A DNA stretch of 64,000 nt from Massilia endophytica (lineage in GTDB: Bacteria; Pseudomonadota; Gammaproteobacteria; Burkholderiales; Burkholderiaceae_D), in the NCBI RefSeq assembly GCF_021165955.1, contig NZ_CP088952.1, forward strand, positions 992,001 through 1,056,000, in the 5' to 3' direction. The translations under genes and the position numbers were made by a program. Below are positions 35,408 through 43,643 of the stretch, piece by piece; position 1 is the first letter of the stretch; every line of letters starts with the position of its first letter. The notes beneath the pieces were generated by a model that worked only from the letters and a program-made list of their open reading frames with translations, did not search any database and was not told the DNA's origin.

Positions 35408-35432
35408 CGAAACGCTAGTCGAGAACAGTGAG

Positions 35433-35457
35433 CGCCAGCCGTGAGGCTGGCGTTTTT
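35433..35457 (+). terminator. Intrinsic terminator after DUF418
   Basis: CGCCAGCC (35433-35440), loop GTGA, GGCTGGCG (35445-35452), then TTTTT. It is almost the same as the hairpin at 34189-34214. Confidence 0.92.
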
Positions 35458-35522
35458 GTTGGTTGCTCCCACGCTGGGCTCATGCCATCATGCCTTGACT
35501 TCGCCAATTGGGGACAACCGAC

Positions 35523-38219
35523 ATGAGAAGGCATGCTGACAAGGTCCTGGACGCGCCAGCGGGCGTGAATACGCCTGCACGCCGAAGGCCTGAAGCCGCC
35601 GCCCAACTTGCTGGCAAGCGTGGCGAGTCGCTTGTTCAACTCCAGCAGATCGCCAATAACAGCTCGCGCTTCGATGGCGCGCGCGGGTTCCGGCAAATCA
35701 GCCAGGGCGGCGCCATCAACCGCACCGGCCTGCCGGACACGCTTAAAAAAGGCATCGAGAACCTTTCCGGTCAGGCGCTGGATGGCGTAAAGGTCCACTA
35801 CAATTCGTCCCGGCCCGCCCAGCTGAACGCCCATGCGTACAGCCAGGGGACGGACATCCATCTCGCGCCTGGCCAGGAAAAGCACCTGCCGCACGAAGCC
35901 TGGCACGTCGTGCAGCAGATGCAGGGGCGCGTGAAGCCCACCATGCAGCTCAAGGGCGGCACTGCCATCAACGACGACGCAGGCCTGGAGCGCGAGGCGG
36001 ACATCATGGGCTCCCGGGCGCAGGGAGCAAGCCATGCCCGCTCTCCTGTCCAGCTCAGGGCAGGGCCTCACGCGACGCGCGTCGTCCAGCGTGTGGTGCT
36101 GACCAAGATCGTGGGCCAGTGGGAGATGGCGGATGGCTTCTACAAGATCGATGATGTCCTGATCGGTGGGCGTACGCCGTCGCCTTTCAGCGGCACCATG
36201 GGGGCGCACAGCACGGCCTGGGTCGCACACGTGGACGCAATACGGCGGCATCTGGTGGGCACCAATCTTGGCCAGGGTATCGACTGGTTCACTGCGCTGG
36301 CGCAGGATGACCTGGCATCGCCCTTGCTGAAACTGGACGGCTACCTGAACACAACCCAGAAAAGCAATCTGGCCACTGCCCAATTTCACTTGTTGAAGCA
36401 TCTGAACGAGCTTGGGCTGTACAAGGGGAAGATCACCAGCGGGAACTACGCCAAGGTTCTGATGTGGCTGCGGTCCGCCATCAATGCCTACCTTACCTTC
36501 GTCAATTTCCTGCCCTTGTCCACGGTCGCTGGAGGCGACCCGAAGGGCCACGGTGAAGGGACCGCGCGTAGCGAGCTCAACGTGTTCGAGTACGGCTTCG
36601 CGCTGCGGCATGAAAAGACGATGGGCCTGCCCGGCAGTACCGCCGACCTTGGCATCTTGTCGGAGCAGGACCTTGCGGAGAGCGAACTGAAGGGACTGGA
36701 TACCAAGCTCAGGCAGTCGCTGCTTGGGACCATGCGCCAGGATAAGGTGGCAGCTTACCGGAAAGCGGTCAGGAAGACCCTTATCAATATGTTTGCAAGC
36801 GAAACACCGGACGCGTATGCCAGCATGAGCGGCGACTTGCAGAAAGACGAGGTGAAGCAGGAAATATGGGCCCTGGCGCTACAGAATTTTCTGCGCACGA
36901 TACGGCTGGCCTACCCATATGCTTACGACTTTGCGGAGATGGCCGACAAGGAGGTTCTCTTGTCCGTGATCGGCGGACTAAATGCTGGCCTGAATGCCGC
37001 CGCCGTGTATGACTACCTGAGTGGACAGAAGAAGTTCGAGGCGATCGCAGGCACTTACACCTTCCACAGTGGCGACTCGCTTCAGGATTTTATCAACAAG
37101 CATCACGTCGAGTCGGCCCTCAGCGGCAAGCACAAGCTGGGCGCATCGAAGCTCAGGTCCTCCGCCAAAGGCTTGTCGGACCGGCAGCAGGGAGGCTCAG
37201 GTTTTGGCGTAACAGTGATGGTGGACTCGCAGACAGATTCCATTGGCGATGTGCTGATGAACGGACGCACGAGGAGCCCGTTCAGCGCGACGATGGGAGC
37301 GCACACGACGGCATGGACCGTGCATGTCGATGCCGTGGTACGCCTGCTGAAAGGGCATTCCCTGACTGAGGGGATCAGGGCGCTTGCCAACCAGGCGCGC
37401 GCAGAGATGATGCACAACAAGGCGATAAAGTATGCAGGCCATATTTCAGAGAAACATCAGATTTTCCTGGTCGAGGCATTGAACTACCTGAAATCGAGGA
37501 TTGCAGAGGCGATTGACGCCATCGGTACGCATGACGAAGGAAAGAAGACCGCCGCATTGGAGGCCCTCATCCATGACTACATGACCTTCGTCAATTTCAT
37601 TCCGATGTCCACCATCGAAATCGCCATGCCCAATGGACGGACCGAGGGCATGCGCCGCGCCTTCCTGAACAAATACGAGGAGCACGGGGACGCGATCTTC
37701 GTCAAAGGCGAAACCAAAGACCAGCGCACGCAGATCATTCGCGACCATCTGCTGGGGATGTTCGACCCCAAGGGCCTCGACCATTTTCCGCCGGACCTGG
37801 GGGAGCGTGAGCCTACGGATATCAACAAGCATGCCGGCGGCGGCTACGACGAGCAGCACCCGCTGTACAAGCACATATCGAAACCAGTGGTGGTCAACGC
37901 GAAACGCACGATTTCATACGAAAACTTCCTGCACACGATAGAGGCGGCATATCCGAATGCGGCTGAGGCGGTGGATCTGGCCGGCCATTTGAAGGGCAAA
38001 TGGCCGAATATCGAAACAACCAGCGACAAGCACGCCAAGCTGATGAACAAGAAAGCGCATGTGATCGGCAACCCCGCCGATCCCTTGGCCTGTCTGTATA
38101 AAGGCTATCAGGTGGAAATCAGGGCGGTAAACAGGGGCAAGGCGACCGTCATGGTGCTGGCTGATCCGAATCAGCCAAAGATCACCGTTGACGTGATTTC
38201 GCTGGCAATGGACAAATAA
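35523..38219 (+). CDS. DUF4157 (eCIS-core) protein with two copies of an unrecognised module
   Basis: The 898-residue protein has no signal peptide. Residues 68-140 match the DUF4157/eCIS-core domain: GLPDTLKKGIENLSG, VKVHYNSS, then HEAWHVVQQ with the zinc-protease-like H124-E125-x-x-H128; a likely third ligand is in the LEREAD stretch near residue 158. The remaining 700 residues contain two related copies of one module, about 200-475 and 566-820. Matching landmarks are GRTPSPFSGTMGAHSTAW (216-233) with GRTRSPFSATMGAHTTAW (581-598), TFVNFLPLST with TFVNFIPMST, and NFLRTIRLAYP with NFLHTIEAAYP. I know no family for the module. The ATG at 35523 is preferred over a TTG at 35508; GGGGA lies about 8-12 bases upstream of the ATG. 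DUF4157 proteins elsewhere can be cargo of contractile injection systems or stand-alone; no injection genes are in this window. Confidence 0.8.
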   Translation: MRRHADKVLDAPAGVNTPARRRPEAAAQLAGKRGESLVQLQQIANNSSRFDGARGFRQISQGGAINRTGLPDTLKKGIENLSGQALDGVKVHYNSSRPAQLNAHAYSQGTDIHLAPGQEKHLPHEAWHVVQQMQGRVKPTMQLKGGTAINDDAGLEREADIMGSRAQGASHARSPVQLRAGPHATRVVQRVVLTKIVGQWEMADGFYKIDDVLIGGRTPSPFSGTMGAHSTAWVAHVDAIRRHLVGTNLGQGIDWFTALAQDDLASPLLKLDGYLNTTQKSNLATAQFHLLKHLNELGLYKGKITSGNYAKVLMWLRSAINAYLTFVNFLPLSTVAGGDPKGHGEGTARSELNVFEYGFALRHEKTMGLPGSTADLGILSEQDLAESELKGLDTKLRQSLLGTMRQDKVAAYRKAVRKTLINMFASETPDAYASMSGDLQKDEVKQEIWALALQNFLRTIRLAYPYAYDFAEMADKEVLLSVIGGLNAGLNAAAVYDYLSGQKKFEAIAGTYTFHSGDSLQDFINKHHVESALSGKHKLGASKLRSSAKGLSDRQQGGSGFGVTVMVDSQTDSIGDVLMNGRTRSPFSATMGAHTTAWTVHVDAVVRLLKGHSLTEGIRALANQARAEMMHNKAIKYAGHISEKHQIFLVEALNYLKSRIAEAIDAIGTHDEGKKTAALEALIHDYMTFVNFIPMSTIEIAMPNGRTEGMRRAFLNKYEEHGDAIFVKGETKDQRTQIIRDHLLGMFDPKGLDHFPPDLGEREPTDINKHAGGGYDEQHPLYKHISKPVVVNAKRTISYENFLHTIEAAYPNAAEAVDLAGHLKGKWPNIETTSDKHAKLMNKKAHVIGNPADPLACLYKGYQVEIRAVNRGKATVMVLADPNQPKITVDVISLAMDK

Positions 38220-38222
38220 ACA

Positions 38223-38250
38223 AAAAAGCCAACCCGAAGGTTGGCTTTTT
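38223..38250. terminator. Bidirectional intrinsic terminator
   Basis: AAAAAGCCAACC (38223-38234), loop CGAA, GGTTGGCTTTTT (38239-38250). The A-run and T-run make it work in both directions, ending the DUF4157 gene on one strand and the tRNA-Lys transcript on the other. Confidence 0.95.
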
Positions 38251-38259
38251 CTTGAATCT

Positions 38260-38335
38260 TGGTAGGCCGTGCGGGATTCGAACCTGCGACCAACGGATTA
38301 AAAGTCCGCTGCTCTACCAGCTGAGCTAACGACCC
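38260..38335 (-). tRNA. tRNA-Lys (anticodon TTT)
   Basis: A 76-nt cloverleaf with an encoded CCA end, the anticodon loop CTTTTAA (anticodon TTT) and the T-arm GGTTCGAATCC. It is identical to the copy at 38352-38427 and lies 16 nt downstream of it in the same transcript. Confidence 0.98.
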
Positions 38336-38351
38336 AAGGGGTTCTTTCGAA

Positions 38352-38427
38352 TGGTAGGCCGTGCGGGATTCGAACCTGCGACCAACGGATTAAAAGTCCG
38401 CTGCTCTACCAGCTGAGCTAACGACCC
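38352..38427 (-). tRNA. tRNA-Lys (anticodon TTT), promoter-proximal copy
   Basis: Identical to the copy at 38260-38335, with CCA encoded. Fourteen bases separate its 5' end from the -10 element at 38442-38447. Confidence 0.98.
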
Positions 38428-38441
38428 CCGAAAGAAGCGAG

Positions 38442-38470
38442 ATTATAGACGGCCCGACCATGCCTGTCAA
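38442..38470 (-). promoter_or_regulatory. Perfect-consensus sigma-70 promoter of the tRNA-Lys pair
   Basis: On the minus strand TTGACA (38465-38470), a 17-bp spacer and TATAAT (38442-38447) match consensus at all 12 positions. The bases just after the -10 element are CTCGCTTC. Confidence 0.93.
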
Positions 38471-38518
38471 ATGCCGTTGAGCATGAATCTGCGGAATTCG
38501 GCAGGCACAGCCTTCGGC

Positions 38519-39265
38519 TTATTTGCCGCGCAGGCGCTCCTTGGCGGTGGCGGCGGCGGCGCTGTCCGGATAGGTCTTGATCAGCTCCTGCAGCGTCTTC
38601 TTGGCGTTGTTGACGGCTTTCAGCTCGGTCTGGCAGCTGGCGATGTTGAGCATGGCGTCCGCGGCGCGCGGGCTGTCCGGATACTGCTTGACCACCTGCT
38701 GCTGCGCCAAGATGGCGTTCTTGCAGTCGCGCTGGGCGTAGTAGGCGTTGCCCAGCCAGTATTGGGCGTTGGCCGCGTAGGCCGAGCCGGGATAGCGCTG
38801 GGTGAAGGCCTGCAGCGCGGCCGCGGCGCCCTTGTAGTCGCCGTCCTTGAACAGCTGCATGGCCGCGTCGTGGGCGTTCAGTTCGGACTGGTCCACCGAG
38901 GCGGTCTTGCCGTCCACCGTCACTTCGCGCGGCTCGAGCTTCTTGATGCGGGCGTCCAGGTCGGCGTAGAAGTCCTTCTGGCGCTTCTGGGCCGTGGAGA
39001 TCTCGTTGGCCAGCAGCTCGATCTGGCCGCGCAGCTGGGCGATCTCCTGCATCGTCTGCTCGTGCTGGTTCAGGATGTCCAGGGTGGAGGTCTTGTCGGC
39101 CTTGGTGTCGATGCGCGCGTTCAGCTCGCGCTGCAGGGCTTCCACCTTGGCGCGCAGGTCCAGGATCGCGCGGCGCGCTTCGTCGTCGTCAAACACGCCG
39201 GCCGAAGCCTGCAGGGACAGGCCGGCAAATGCCAGCGCAAGAGCGGTCTTGGTGAATTTGGTCAT
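38519..39265 (-). CDS. cpoB: Cell division coordinator CpoB (YbgF)
   Basis: CpoB is a periplasmic protein that couples peptidoglycan synthesis (PBP1B) to Tol-driven outer-membrane constriction. This 248-residue protein has a Sec signal ending near ASA (residue 22), an N-terminal trimerising coiled coil (about residues 28-110), and a C-terminal TPR domain of at least three repeats (AAMQLFKDGDYKGAAAALQAF, AYWLGNAYYAQRD region and ADAMLNIASCQTEL). It is the last gene of the tol-pal cluster, 100 bp after pal, with a stem-loop in between. The start is the ATG at 39265. Confidence 0.95.
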   Translation of the reverse strand: MTKFTKTALALAFAGLSLQASAGVFDDDEARRAILDLRAKVEALQRELNARIDTKADKTSTLDILNQHEQTMQEIAQLRGQIELLANEISTAQKRQKDFYADLDARIKKLEPREVTVDGKTASVDQSELNAHDAAMQLFKDGDYKGAAAALQAFTQRYPGSAYAANAQYWLGNAYYAQRDCKNAILAQQQVVKQYPDSPRAADAMLNIASCQTELKAVNNAKKTLQELIKTYPDSAAAATAKERLRGK

Positions 39266-39296
39266 GATTCGGGACGCTTTCTCAAAACAAATGGAA

Positions 39297-39334
39297 ACGG
39301 GGCAGGGCGCAGTATATACCGCGCGCCGCCCCGT
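39297..39334 (-). terminator. Stem-loop between pal and cpoB
   Basis: ACGGGGC (39297-39303) pairs with GCCCCGT (39328-39334), with further GC pairing inside around a central TATATA. On the minus strand a short TTTCC follows. It could partially terminate transcription and lower cpoB relative to pal, or protect the pal mRNA end. Confidence 0.45.
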
Positions 39335-39365
39335 TATGCCTGGCCAGCCAGGAATCGTTCAGCGA

Positions 39366-39893
39366 TTACTTGTAAACGATGTCGGCACGGCGGTTCTGCG
39401 CCCATGCTTCTTCGTTGTGGCCTTCGGCCTTTGGCTTCTCTTTGCCCAGCGACACGGCTTCGATCTGGCCTTCGGACACGCCCAGGGCGGTCATCGCCTT
39501 GCGTACGGCTTCGGCACGCTTCTGGCCCAGGGCCAGGTTGTACTCGGCGCCGCCGCGCTCGTCGGTGTTACCCTGGATCAGGATGTTGCGGCTGGTGTTC
39601 TTGGTCAGGTAGGCGGAGTGGTTCTGCACCACTGGCTTGCCGTCTTCACGCACCACGTAGCTGTCGAAGTCGAAGTACACGGAGCGGTTGGCCAGCACGC
39701 CTTTCGGGTCGTTCAGCGGATCGATGGAAGCGGTTTCCACCGGCGCCACGGCGCGGGTGTCAGCGGCTGGAGCGGCTTCGGCCGGCTTGCTTTCCACCAC
39801 AGGAGCCGGTTCCGAGATTTTCACCGGGGTCGAGCAAGCGGACAGCAGGGCTGCACTGGAAATGAGGAAGGCGATGCTTTTTACGTTACGCAT
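39366..39893 (-). CDS. pal: Peptidoglycan-associated lipoprotein Pal
   Basis: Pal is an outer-membrane lipoprotein that binds peptidoglycan and links the two for the Tol system. This 175-residue protein has the lipobox LLSAC (Cys20 lipidated), a Pro/Ala-rich linker of about 45 residues, and an OmpA-like domain from about residue 65. The domain has YFDFDSYVV and ILIQGNTDERGGAEYNLALGQKRA, which hold the diaminopimelate-binding residues. It starts 34 bp after tolB on the same strand. Confidence 0.97.
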   Translation of the reverse strand: MRNVKSIAFLISSAALLSACSTPVKISEPAPVVESKPAEAAPAADTRAVAPVETASIDPLNDPKGVLANRSVYFDFDSYVVREDGKPVVQNHSAYLTKNTSRNILIQGNTDERGGAEYNLALGQKRAEAVRKAMTALGVSEGQIEAVSLGKEKPKAEGHNEEAWAQNRRADIVYK

Positions 39894-39927
39894 TTTTGTT
39901 TCTCCTGGTCGTTAATGAGGTTGCTGC

Positions 39928-41208
39928 TTACTTCATGAAAGGACCCCAGGTGGGCTCCTTGATATTGCCCGCTTGAGTGGTCAAGCGCTGCTTAACTCGG
40001 CCGTCCACCGACACCATGGCCAGCGCCTTGCGTCCGCCCGAATCGGTGGCGTACAGGATGTACTTGCCGTTCGGGGCGAAGCTAGGCGCCTGGTCATTGG
40101 TGGTGTCGGACAGACGTTGCTCCTGGCCGCTTGCCAGATCCAGGACATAGAGCTGGTAGTTGCCGTTGCGCCGGGAAATATAAGCCAGCGACTTTCCATC
40201 GGAGGAAATGCGCGGGCTGATATTGTAGGTGCCGCTGAAGGTGACGCGCTTGACGTCGCCGCCGTTCACGTTCATGCGGTAAATCTGGGGACCGCCGCTG
40301 CGGTCGCTGGTGAAGTAGATGGATTCGCCGTCCGCCGAGAACTGGGGCTCGGTGTCGATCACGGGCGGGTTCGAGTTGGTCAGGCGGCGCAGGGAGCCGC
40401 CGCTGGCGCTGGCCACATAGATCTGGGTGTTGCCGCTCTTGGAGAGGGCGATGGCGAGCTTGCTGCCGTCCGGCGACCAGGCGGGCGCCGAGTTGTTGCC
40501 CTTCTCGTTGGCGATCACGGTGCGCTGGCGCGTCACCAGGTTCTGCACGTAGACCACCGGCTTCTTCTGCTCCAGCGACACATAGGCCACCTTGGTGCCG
40601 TCCGGCGACCAGGAAGGGGAGAAGATGGGCTCGTTCGAGCTCAGGGCCAGCTGCTCGCTCTCGCCGTCGGCGTCCGCCACGTAGAGGCGGAAGGCTTTGC
40701 CTTCCTGCTTCACGTAGGCGATGCGGGTGGCGAAGATGCCGGGCACGCCGGTCAGCTTTTCATACACGTCGTCTGCGATCTTGTGCGCGGCCAGGCGGGT
40801 GTACTGCTGCGGGGCCGACTGGTCCAGCTGGCTCAGCTTGCTGGCCTGGACCGTGGAGTGCAGCTTGTAGCGCACGTCGAAGCTGCCGTTGGCCAGCTTC
40901 TGCACCGTGCCCACCACCACCGCGTCCGCGCCGCGCTGCTTCCAGGCGCCGTAGTCGACATTGTTGGGATCGTTGATCGTGCCCGCATCGATGACCTTGA
41001 AGGCGCCGCTGCGTTCCAGGTCGGACTTGATGACGGCGGAAATCTGCGTCGGGGACTGGCCCTCGTCGGCGAAGGCCGCCACGGCCACGGGAATCTGGTT
41101 GCTGCCCACGCCGGAGATCTCGACGCGCAGCTGGGCATAGGCGCCCTGGCCGGCCACCAGGCCGGCGGTGAAAATGAGGGAGGTCAGGATCGTCTTCATA
41201 GCTCGCAT
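39928..41208 (-). CDS. tolB: Tol-Pal system beta-propeller protein TolB
   Basis: TolB is a periplasmic protein that binds Pal and is released from it by TolA. The signal peptide ends near GAYA. An N-terminal alpha/beta domain (about residues 27-160) precedes a six-bladed WD40-like propeller with repeated SPxxSPDG-type strands such as FSPSWSPDGTKVAYVS and SAPAWSPDGSKLAIAL. The start is the ATG at 41208, which overlaps the tolA stop as TGATG; a second ATG at 41199 would also give a normal signal peptide. The product from 41208 is 426 residues. Confidence 0.96.
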   Translation of the reverse strand: MRAMKTILTSLIFTAGLVAGQGAYAQLRVEISGVGSNQIPVAVAAFADEGQSPTQISAVIKSDLERSGAFKVIDAGTINDPNNVDYGAWKQRGADAVVVGTVQKLANGSFDVRYKLHSTVQASKLSQLDQSAPQQYTRLAAHKIADDVYEKLTGVPGIFATRIAYVKQEGKAFRLYVADADGESEQLALSSNEPIFSPSWSPDGTKVAYVSLEQKKPVVYVQNLVTRQRTVIANEKGNNSAPAWSPDGSKLAIALSKSGNTQIYVASASGGSLRRLTNSNPPVIDTEPQFSADGESIYFTSDRSGGPQIYRMNVNGGDVKRVTFSGTYNISPRISSDGKSLAYISRRNGNYQLYVLDLASGQEQRLSDTTNDQAPSFAPNGKYILYATDSGGRKALAMVSVDGRVKQRLTTQAGNIKEPTWGPFMK

Positions 41209-42050
41209 CAAGGTAAATCTTTCATATTGAACACCAGCTCCAGGTCCTTCTCCACCGTGCCGTCTTTCTTCTTCGGCAGGGGCGAGGACTTGTTGATGGC
41301 GTTTTCCACAGCGGCATCGTAGGCCGGATTGCCGCTACTCTTGATCTTTCGGACTGTTATCACTTCCCCTGTCGGCAGCTGGGTCACGCGGAACCGTGCT
41401 TCGATGTCCTGCTTGGCTCCCGCATACACGACATTGCTCTGGATCTTGGCGCGCAGGGCAGCCAGGTAGCCGGCGTCCATGCGCGGCGCGGTGGATTTCT
41501 CCGCCGTGCCCGTGCTGCCCGTGCCTGCCGCCTGCGCCATCATGCGGCGCATGTTCTCGGCACGGATCTTCGCCGCCTTTTCTTCCGCCAGCTTCTTCTC
41601 AGCCAGTTCCTTCTTCTTCTTTTCCGCTTCCAGCTTCTTCTGCTCCGCCAGCTCTTCTTCCTGCTGGCGTTTCAGTTCTTCCTTCTTTTTCTTCTCTTCC
41701 GCGAGGCGTTCCTTTTCCTTCTTCTCGCGCTCCTTGCGCAGCGCGATCTCGGGATCGGCCTTGGGCGGCGCCACTTCTTCCGGCGGCGCGGCCTTCACGG
41801 GCGGAGGCGGCGGCTCCGGTTCGGGCTCCGGCTTCACCTCGGGCTGCGGCTCGGGCGGCGGGGCCGCCTGCTGCGTGCTCAGGTCCCATACTTCCGCTTC
41901 CACGGCCGTCGGCTGCTCGTTCTGCCAGCGGATGCCGCCCCACAGGAAGACGAACAGCAAGGCATGCATGCCCACCGCCAGCGCCACGGAGCGCCAGCCG
42001 TCGTGCCGCTTCGGCACTTTATAGGGACCGCCTGCCATTGCCATCGTCAT
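41208..42050 (-). CDS. tolA: Tol-Pal system protein TolA
   Basis: TolA spans the periplasm and transmits inner-membrane proton energy from TolQR to Pal at the outer membrane. This 280-residue protein has one N-terminal anchor (about residues 24-42), a Pro/Glu-rich segment (PEPEPEPPPPP), a long Lys/Glu/Ala helix (residues 95-165) and a C-terminal TonB-like domain ending in NMKDLP. The domain matches the TonB-C fold with GEVITVRKIKSSGNPAYDAAVENAI. It begins 2 bp after tolR; the ATGs at 42044 and 42038 are possible alternatives. Confidence 0.94.
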   Translation of the reverse strand: MTMAMAGGPYKVPKRHDGWRSVALAVGMHALLFVFLWGGIRWQNEQPTAVEAEVWDLSTQQAAPPPEPQPEVKPEPEPEPPPPPVKAAPPEEVAPPKADPEIALRKEREKKEKERLAEEKKKKEELKRQQEEELAEQKKLEAEKKKKELAEKKLAEEKAAKIRAENMRRMMAQAAGTGSTGTAEKSTAPRMDAGYLAALRAKIQSNVVYAGAKQDIEARFRVTQLPTGEVITVRKIKSSGNPAYDAAVENAINKSSPLPKKKDGTVEKDLELVFNMKDLP

Positions 42051-42052
42051 CG

Positions 42053-42490
42053 TTACTTCGTTGCCAGGCCGACCCGGCTGATCCCCATCTTCTTCGCTTC
42101 CGAGATCAGCTGGATCACGTCGTCGTACTTGCTTTCCTTGTCGCCCGCGATCAGCACCGGATAGTCCGGATTGCTCTCATGCAGGGCGCGCAGTTTCTTC
42201 ACCAGGGCGTCGCGGTTGGGCGCCGTTTCGGGCGCGTCGGCCGTCTTGCCCGCGATGCCGATCGAGAGCGCACCATTGGGCTTGATCGTCACCTGGATAT
42301 AGGCATCGGGCGGACGCACCGCCTTTTCCGCATGCGGCAGCTCGATCGTGCTCGGATTGTTCGAGCTCGGGATCACCATGAAGATGATCAGCAGGCAGAG
42401 CATCACGTCGATATAGGGAACGACGTTGATCTCCGACTTGAGCTTGCGGCCGCGGCCGCCGCGCATGCTGCTGTGGAAGGACGATGCCAT
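42053..42490 (-). CDS. tolR: Tol-Pal system protein TolR
   Basis: TolR is the proton-channel partner of TolQ in the inner membrane, of the ExbD/TolR family. This 145-residue protein has one membrane span with the essential Asp28 in VVPYIDVMLCLLIIFMV, and a periplasmic domain ending in KMGISRVGLATK. The start at 42490 follows tolQ by 9 bp. Confidence 0.97.
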   Translation of the reverse strand: MASSFHSSMRGGRGRKLKSEINVVPYIDVMLCLLIIFMVIPSSNNPSTIELPHAEKAVRPPDAYIQVTIKPNGALSIGIAGKTADAPETAPNRDALVKKLRALHESNPDYPVLIAGDKESKYDDVIQLISEAKKMGISRVGLATK

Positions 42491-42499
42491 GCTTGCCTC

Positions 42500-43195
42500 T
42501 TAGCGCGACTGCCGCTGCAGGATGTTGGAGAACTCCTCGACGAAGCTCTCGAAACGGATCGCCAGGCGGTCGATGTCGTGCGAAAAACGGTTGTAGGCCA
42601 CCACCGCGGGAATCGCGGCGAAGAGGCCGATGGCGGTGGCGATCAGGGCTTCGGCAATGCCGGGCGCCACGGCCGACAGCGTGGCCTGCTGCACGTTGGC
42701 CAGGCCGCGGAAGGCGTTCATGATGCCCCACACGGTGCCGAGCAGGCCGATATACGGGGACACGGAACCGACGGAGGCCAGGAAGGCCAGGTGCGATTCC
42801 AGGGCGTCCATCTCGCGCTGGAAGGCGGCGCGCATGGCGCGGCGGGCGCCGTCCAGCACCGCGCCCATGTCGAGCGACTCGCGGCTGGCGGCCAGGGCCT
42901 GCTTGCCCTTGATGAATTCGCCCATCCCGGCCTCGAAGATGCGGGCCAGGGCGCCGCTGCTGGCGCGGTTGCTGCTCGCGTTCTGATGCAGGGCGTGCAG
43001 GTTGCCGCCGGCCCAGAAGGTCTTTTCGAAGTCGATGGTCTGGCGCCGCGCGGCGCGCACGTCGAACAGCTTCTTGAAGATATAGGTCCAGCTGACCAGG
43101 GACACACCAAGCAGCAGCGCCATGATCAGCTGAACGATCAGGTGTGCGTTGGAGATGAGGGCGAGGAAGGAAAGGTCCTGGGTGACGTCGTTCAT
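42500..43195 (-). CDS. tolQ: Tol-Pal system protein TolQ
   Basis: TolQ is a three-span inner-membrane protein of the ExbB/MotA family that forms the stator around TolR. This 231-residue protein has the first span near residues 16-38 and the long cytoplasmic loop with GALARIFEAGMGEFIKGK. The signature SVGSVSPYIGLLGTVWGIMNAF and the third span with ALIATAIGLFAAIPAVVAYN both match the family. Its ATG overlaps the ybgC stop by one base (TAATG), which suggests translational coupling. Confidence 0.97.
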   Translation of the reverse strand: MNDVTQDLSFLALISNAHLIVQLIMALLLGVSLVSWTYIFKKLFDVRAARRQTIDFEKTFWAGGNLHALHQNASSNRASSGALARIFEAGMGEFIKGKQALAASRESLDMGAVLDGARRAMRAAFQREMDALESHLAFLASVGSVSPYIGLLGTVWGIMNAFRGLANVQQATLSAVAPGIAEALIATAIGLFAAIPAVVAYNRFSHDIDRLAIRFESFVEEFSNILQRQSR

Positions 43196-43629
43196 TATGT
43201 CTCGTTGTTAGGAATAAAGCCGGCTGCGGCGCCGCCCTGCATGCGGGCGGCCACGGCGTCCGGTAAGGCGCGCGGACGCAGCGCGGAATCGACGCAGCCC
43301 ACCTTCACGCGGGCCGTGTTGAGCAGGGTCGCGCCGCACCACGCCTCCTGCACGAAGACGACCGAGGCGCGGCCCAGCTTGTCGATTCTGAGTGTTAATC
43401 TTAGTACATCGTCCAGCTTCGCTGGCGCATGATAGTCGGCGTTCACACTCTTGACCACGAACATGGCGTCATGTTCGGCCAGCAATACCTGCTGGCCAAC
43501 GCCAATGGCGCGCAGCCATTCGGTCCGCGCGCGTTCGAAGAACTTCAGATAATTAGCGTAATAAACGATGCCGCCCGCGTCCGTATCCTCGTAGTAGACA
43601 CGAACCTCCCAGGTGAACTCCGAAGCCAT
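43195..43629 (-). CDS. ybgC: Tol-Pal-associated acyl-CoA thioesterase YbgC
   Basis: YbgC is a cytoplasmic hotdog-fold thioesterase that heads the tol-pal operon and hydrolyses short acyl-CoA or acyl-ACP. This 144-residue protein has the motif YYEDTDAGGIVYYANYLKFFERAR near residues 12-35, with Asp17 as the likely catalytic residue. The start at 43629 places this motif normally, but no Shine-Dalgarno sequence precedes it; an in-frame ATG at 43662 lies inside a leader hairpin. Alternative hairpins in the leader are described separately. Confidence 0.92.
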   Translation of the reverse strand: MASEFTWEVRVYYEDTDAGGIVYYANYLKFFERARTEWLRAIGVGQQVLLAEHDAMFVVKSVNADYHAPAKLDDVLRLTLRIDKLGRASVVFVQEAWCGATLLNTARVKVGCVDSALRPRALPDAVAARMQGGAAAGFIPNNET

Positions 43630-43643
43630 TGTTTGATTGCTAC

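Noticed and set aside
35508..35523. TTG at 35508 as the start of the DUF4157 protein.
   Set aside because: An ATG five codons later has GGGGA at a fair distance, while the TTG has no ribosome-binding site.
35523..38219. A contractile injection system locus around the DUF4157 gene.
   Set aside because: No sheath, tube, baseplate or AAA ATPase gene lies in the window; neighbours are DUF418, tRNA and Tol-Pal genes.
38260..38427. The 76-bp direct repeat as a CRISPR array or an integration site.
   Set aside because: Both copies fold as complete tRNA-Lys genes; there is no spacer series and no integrase nearby.
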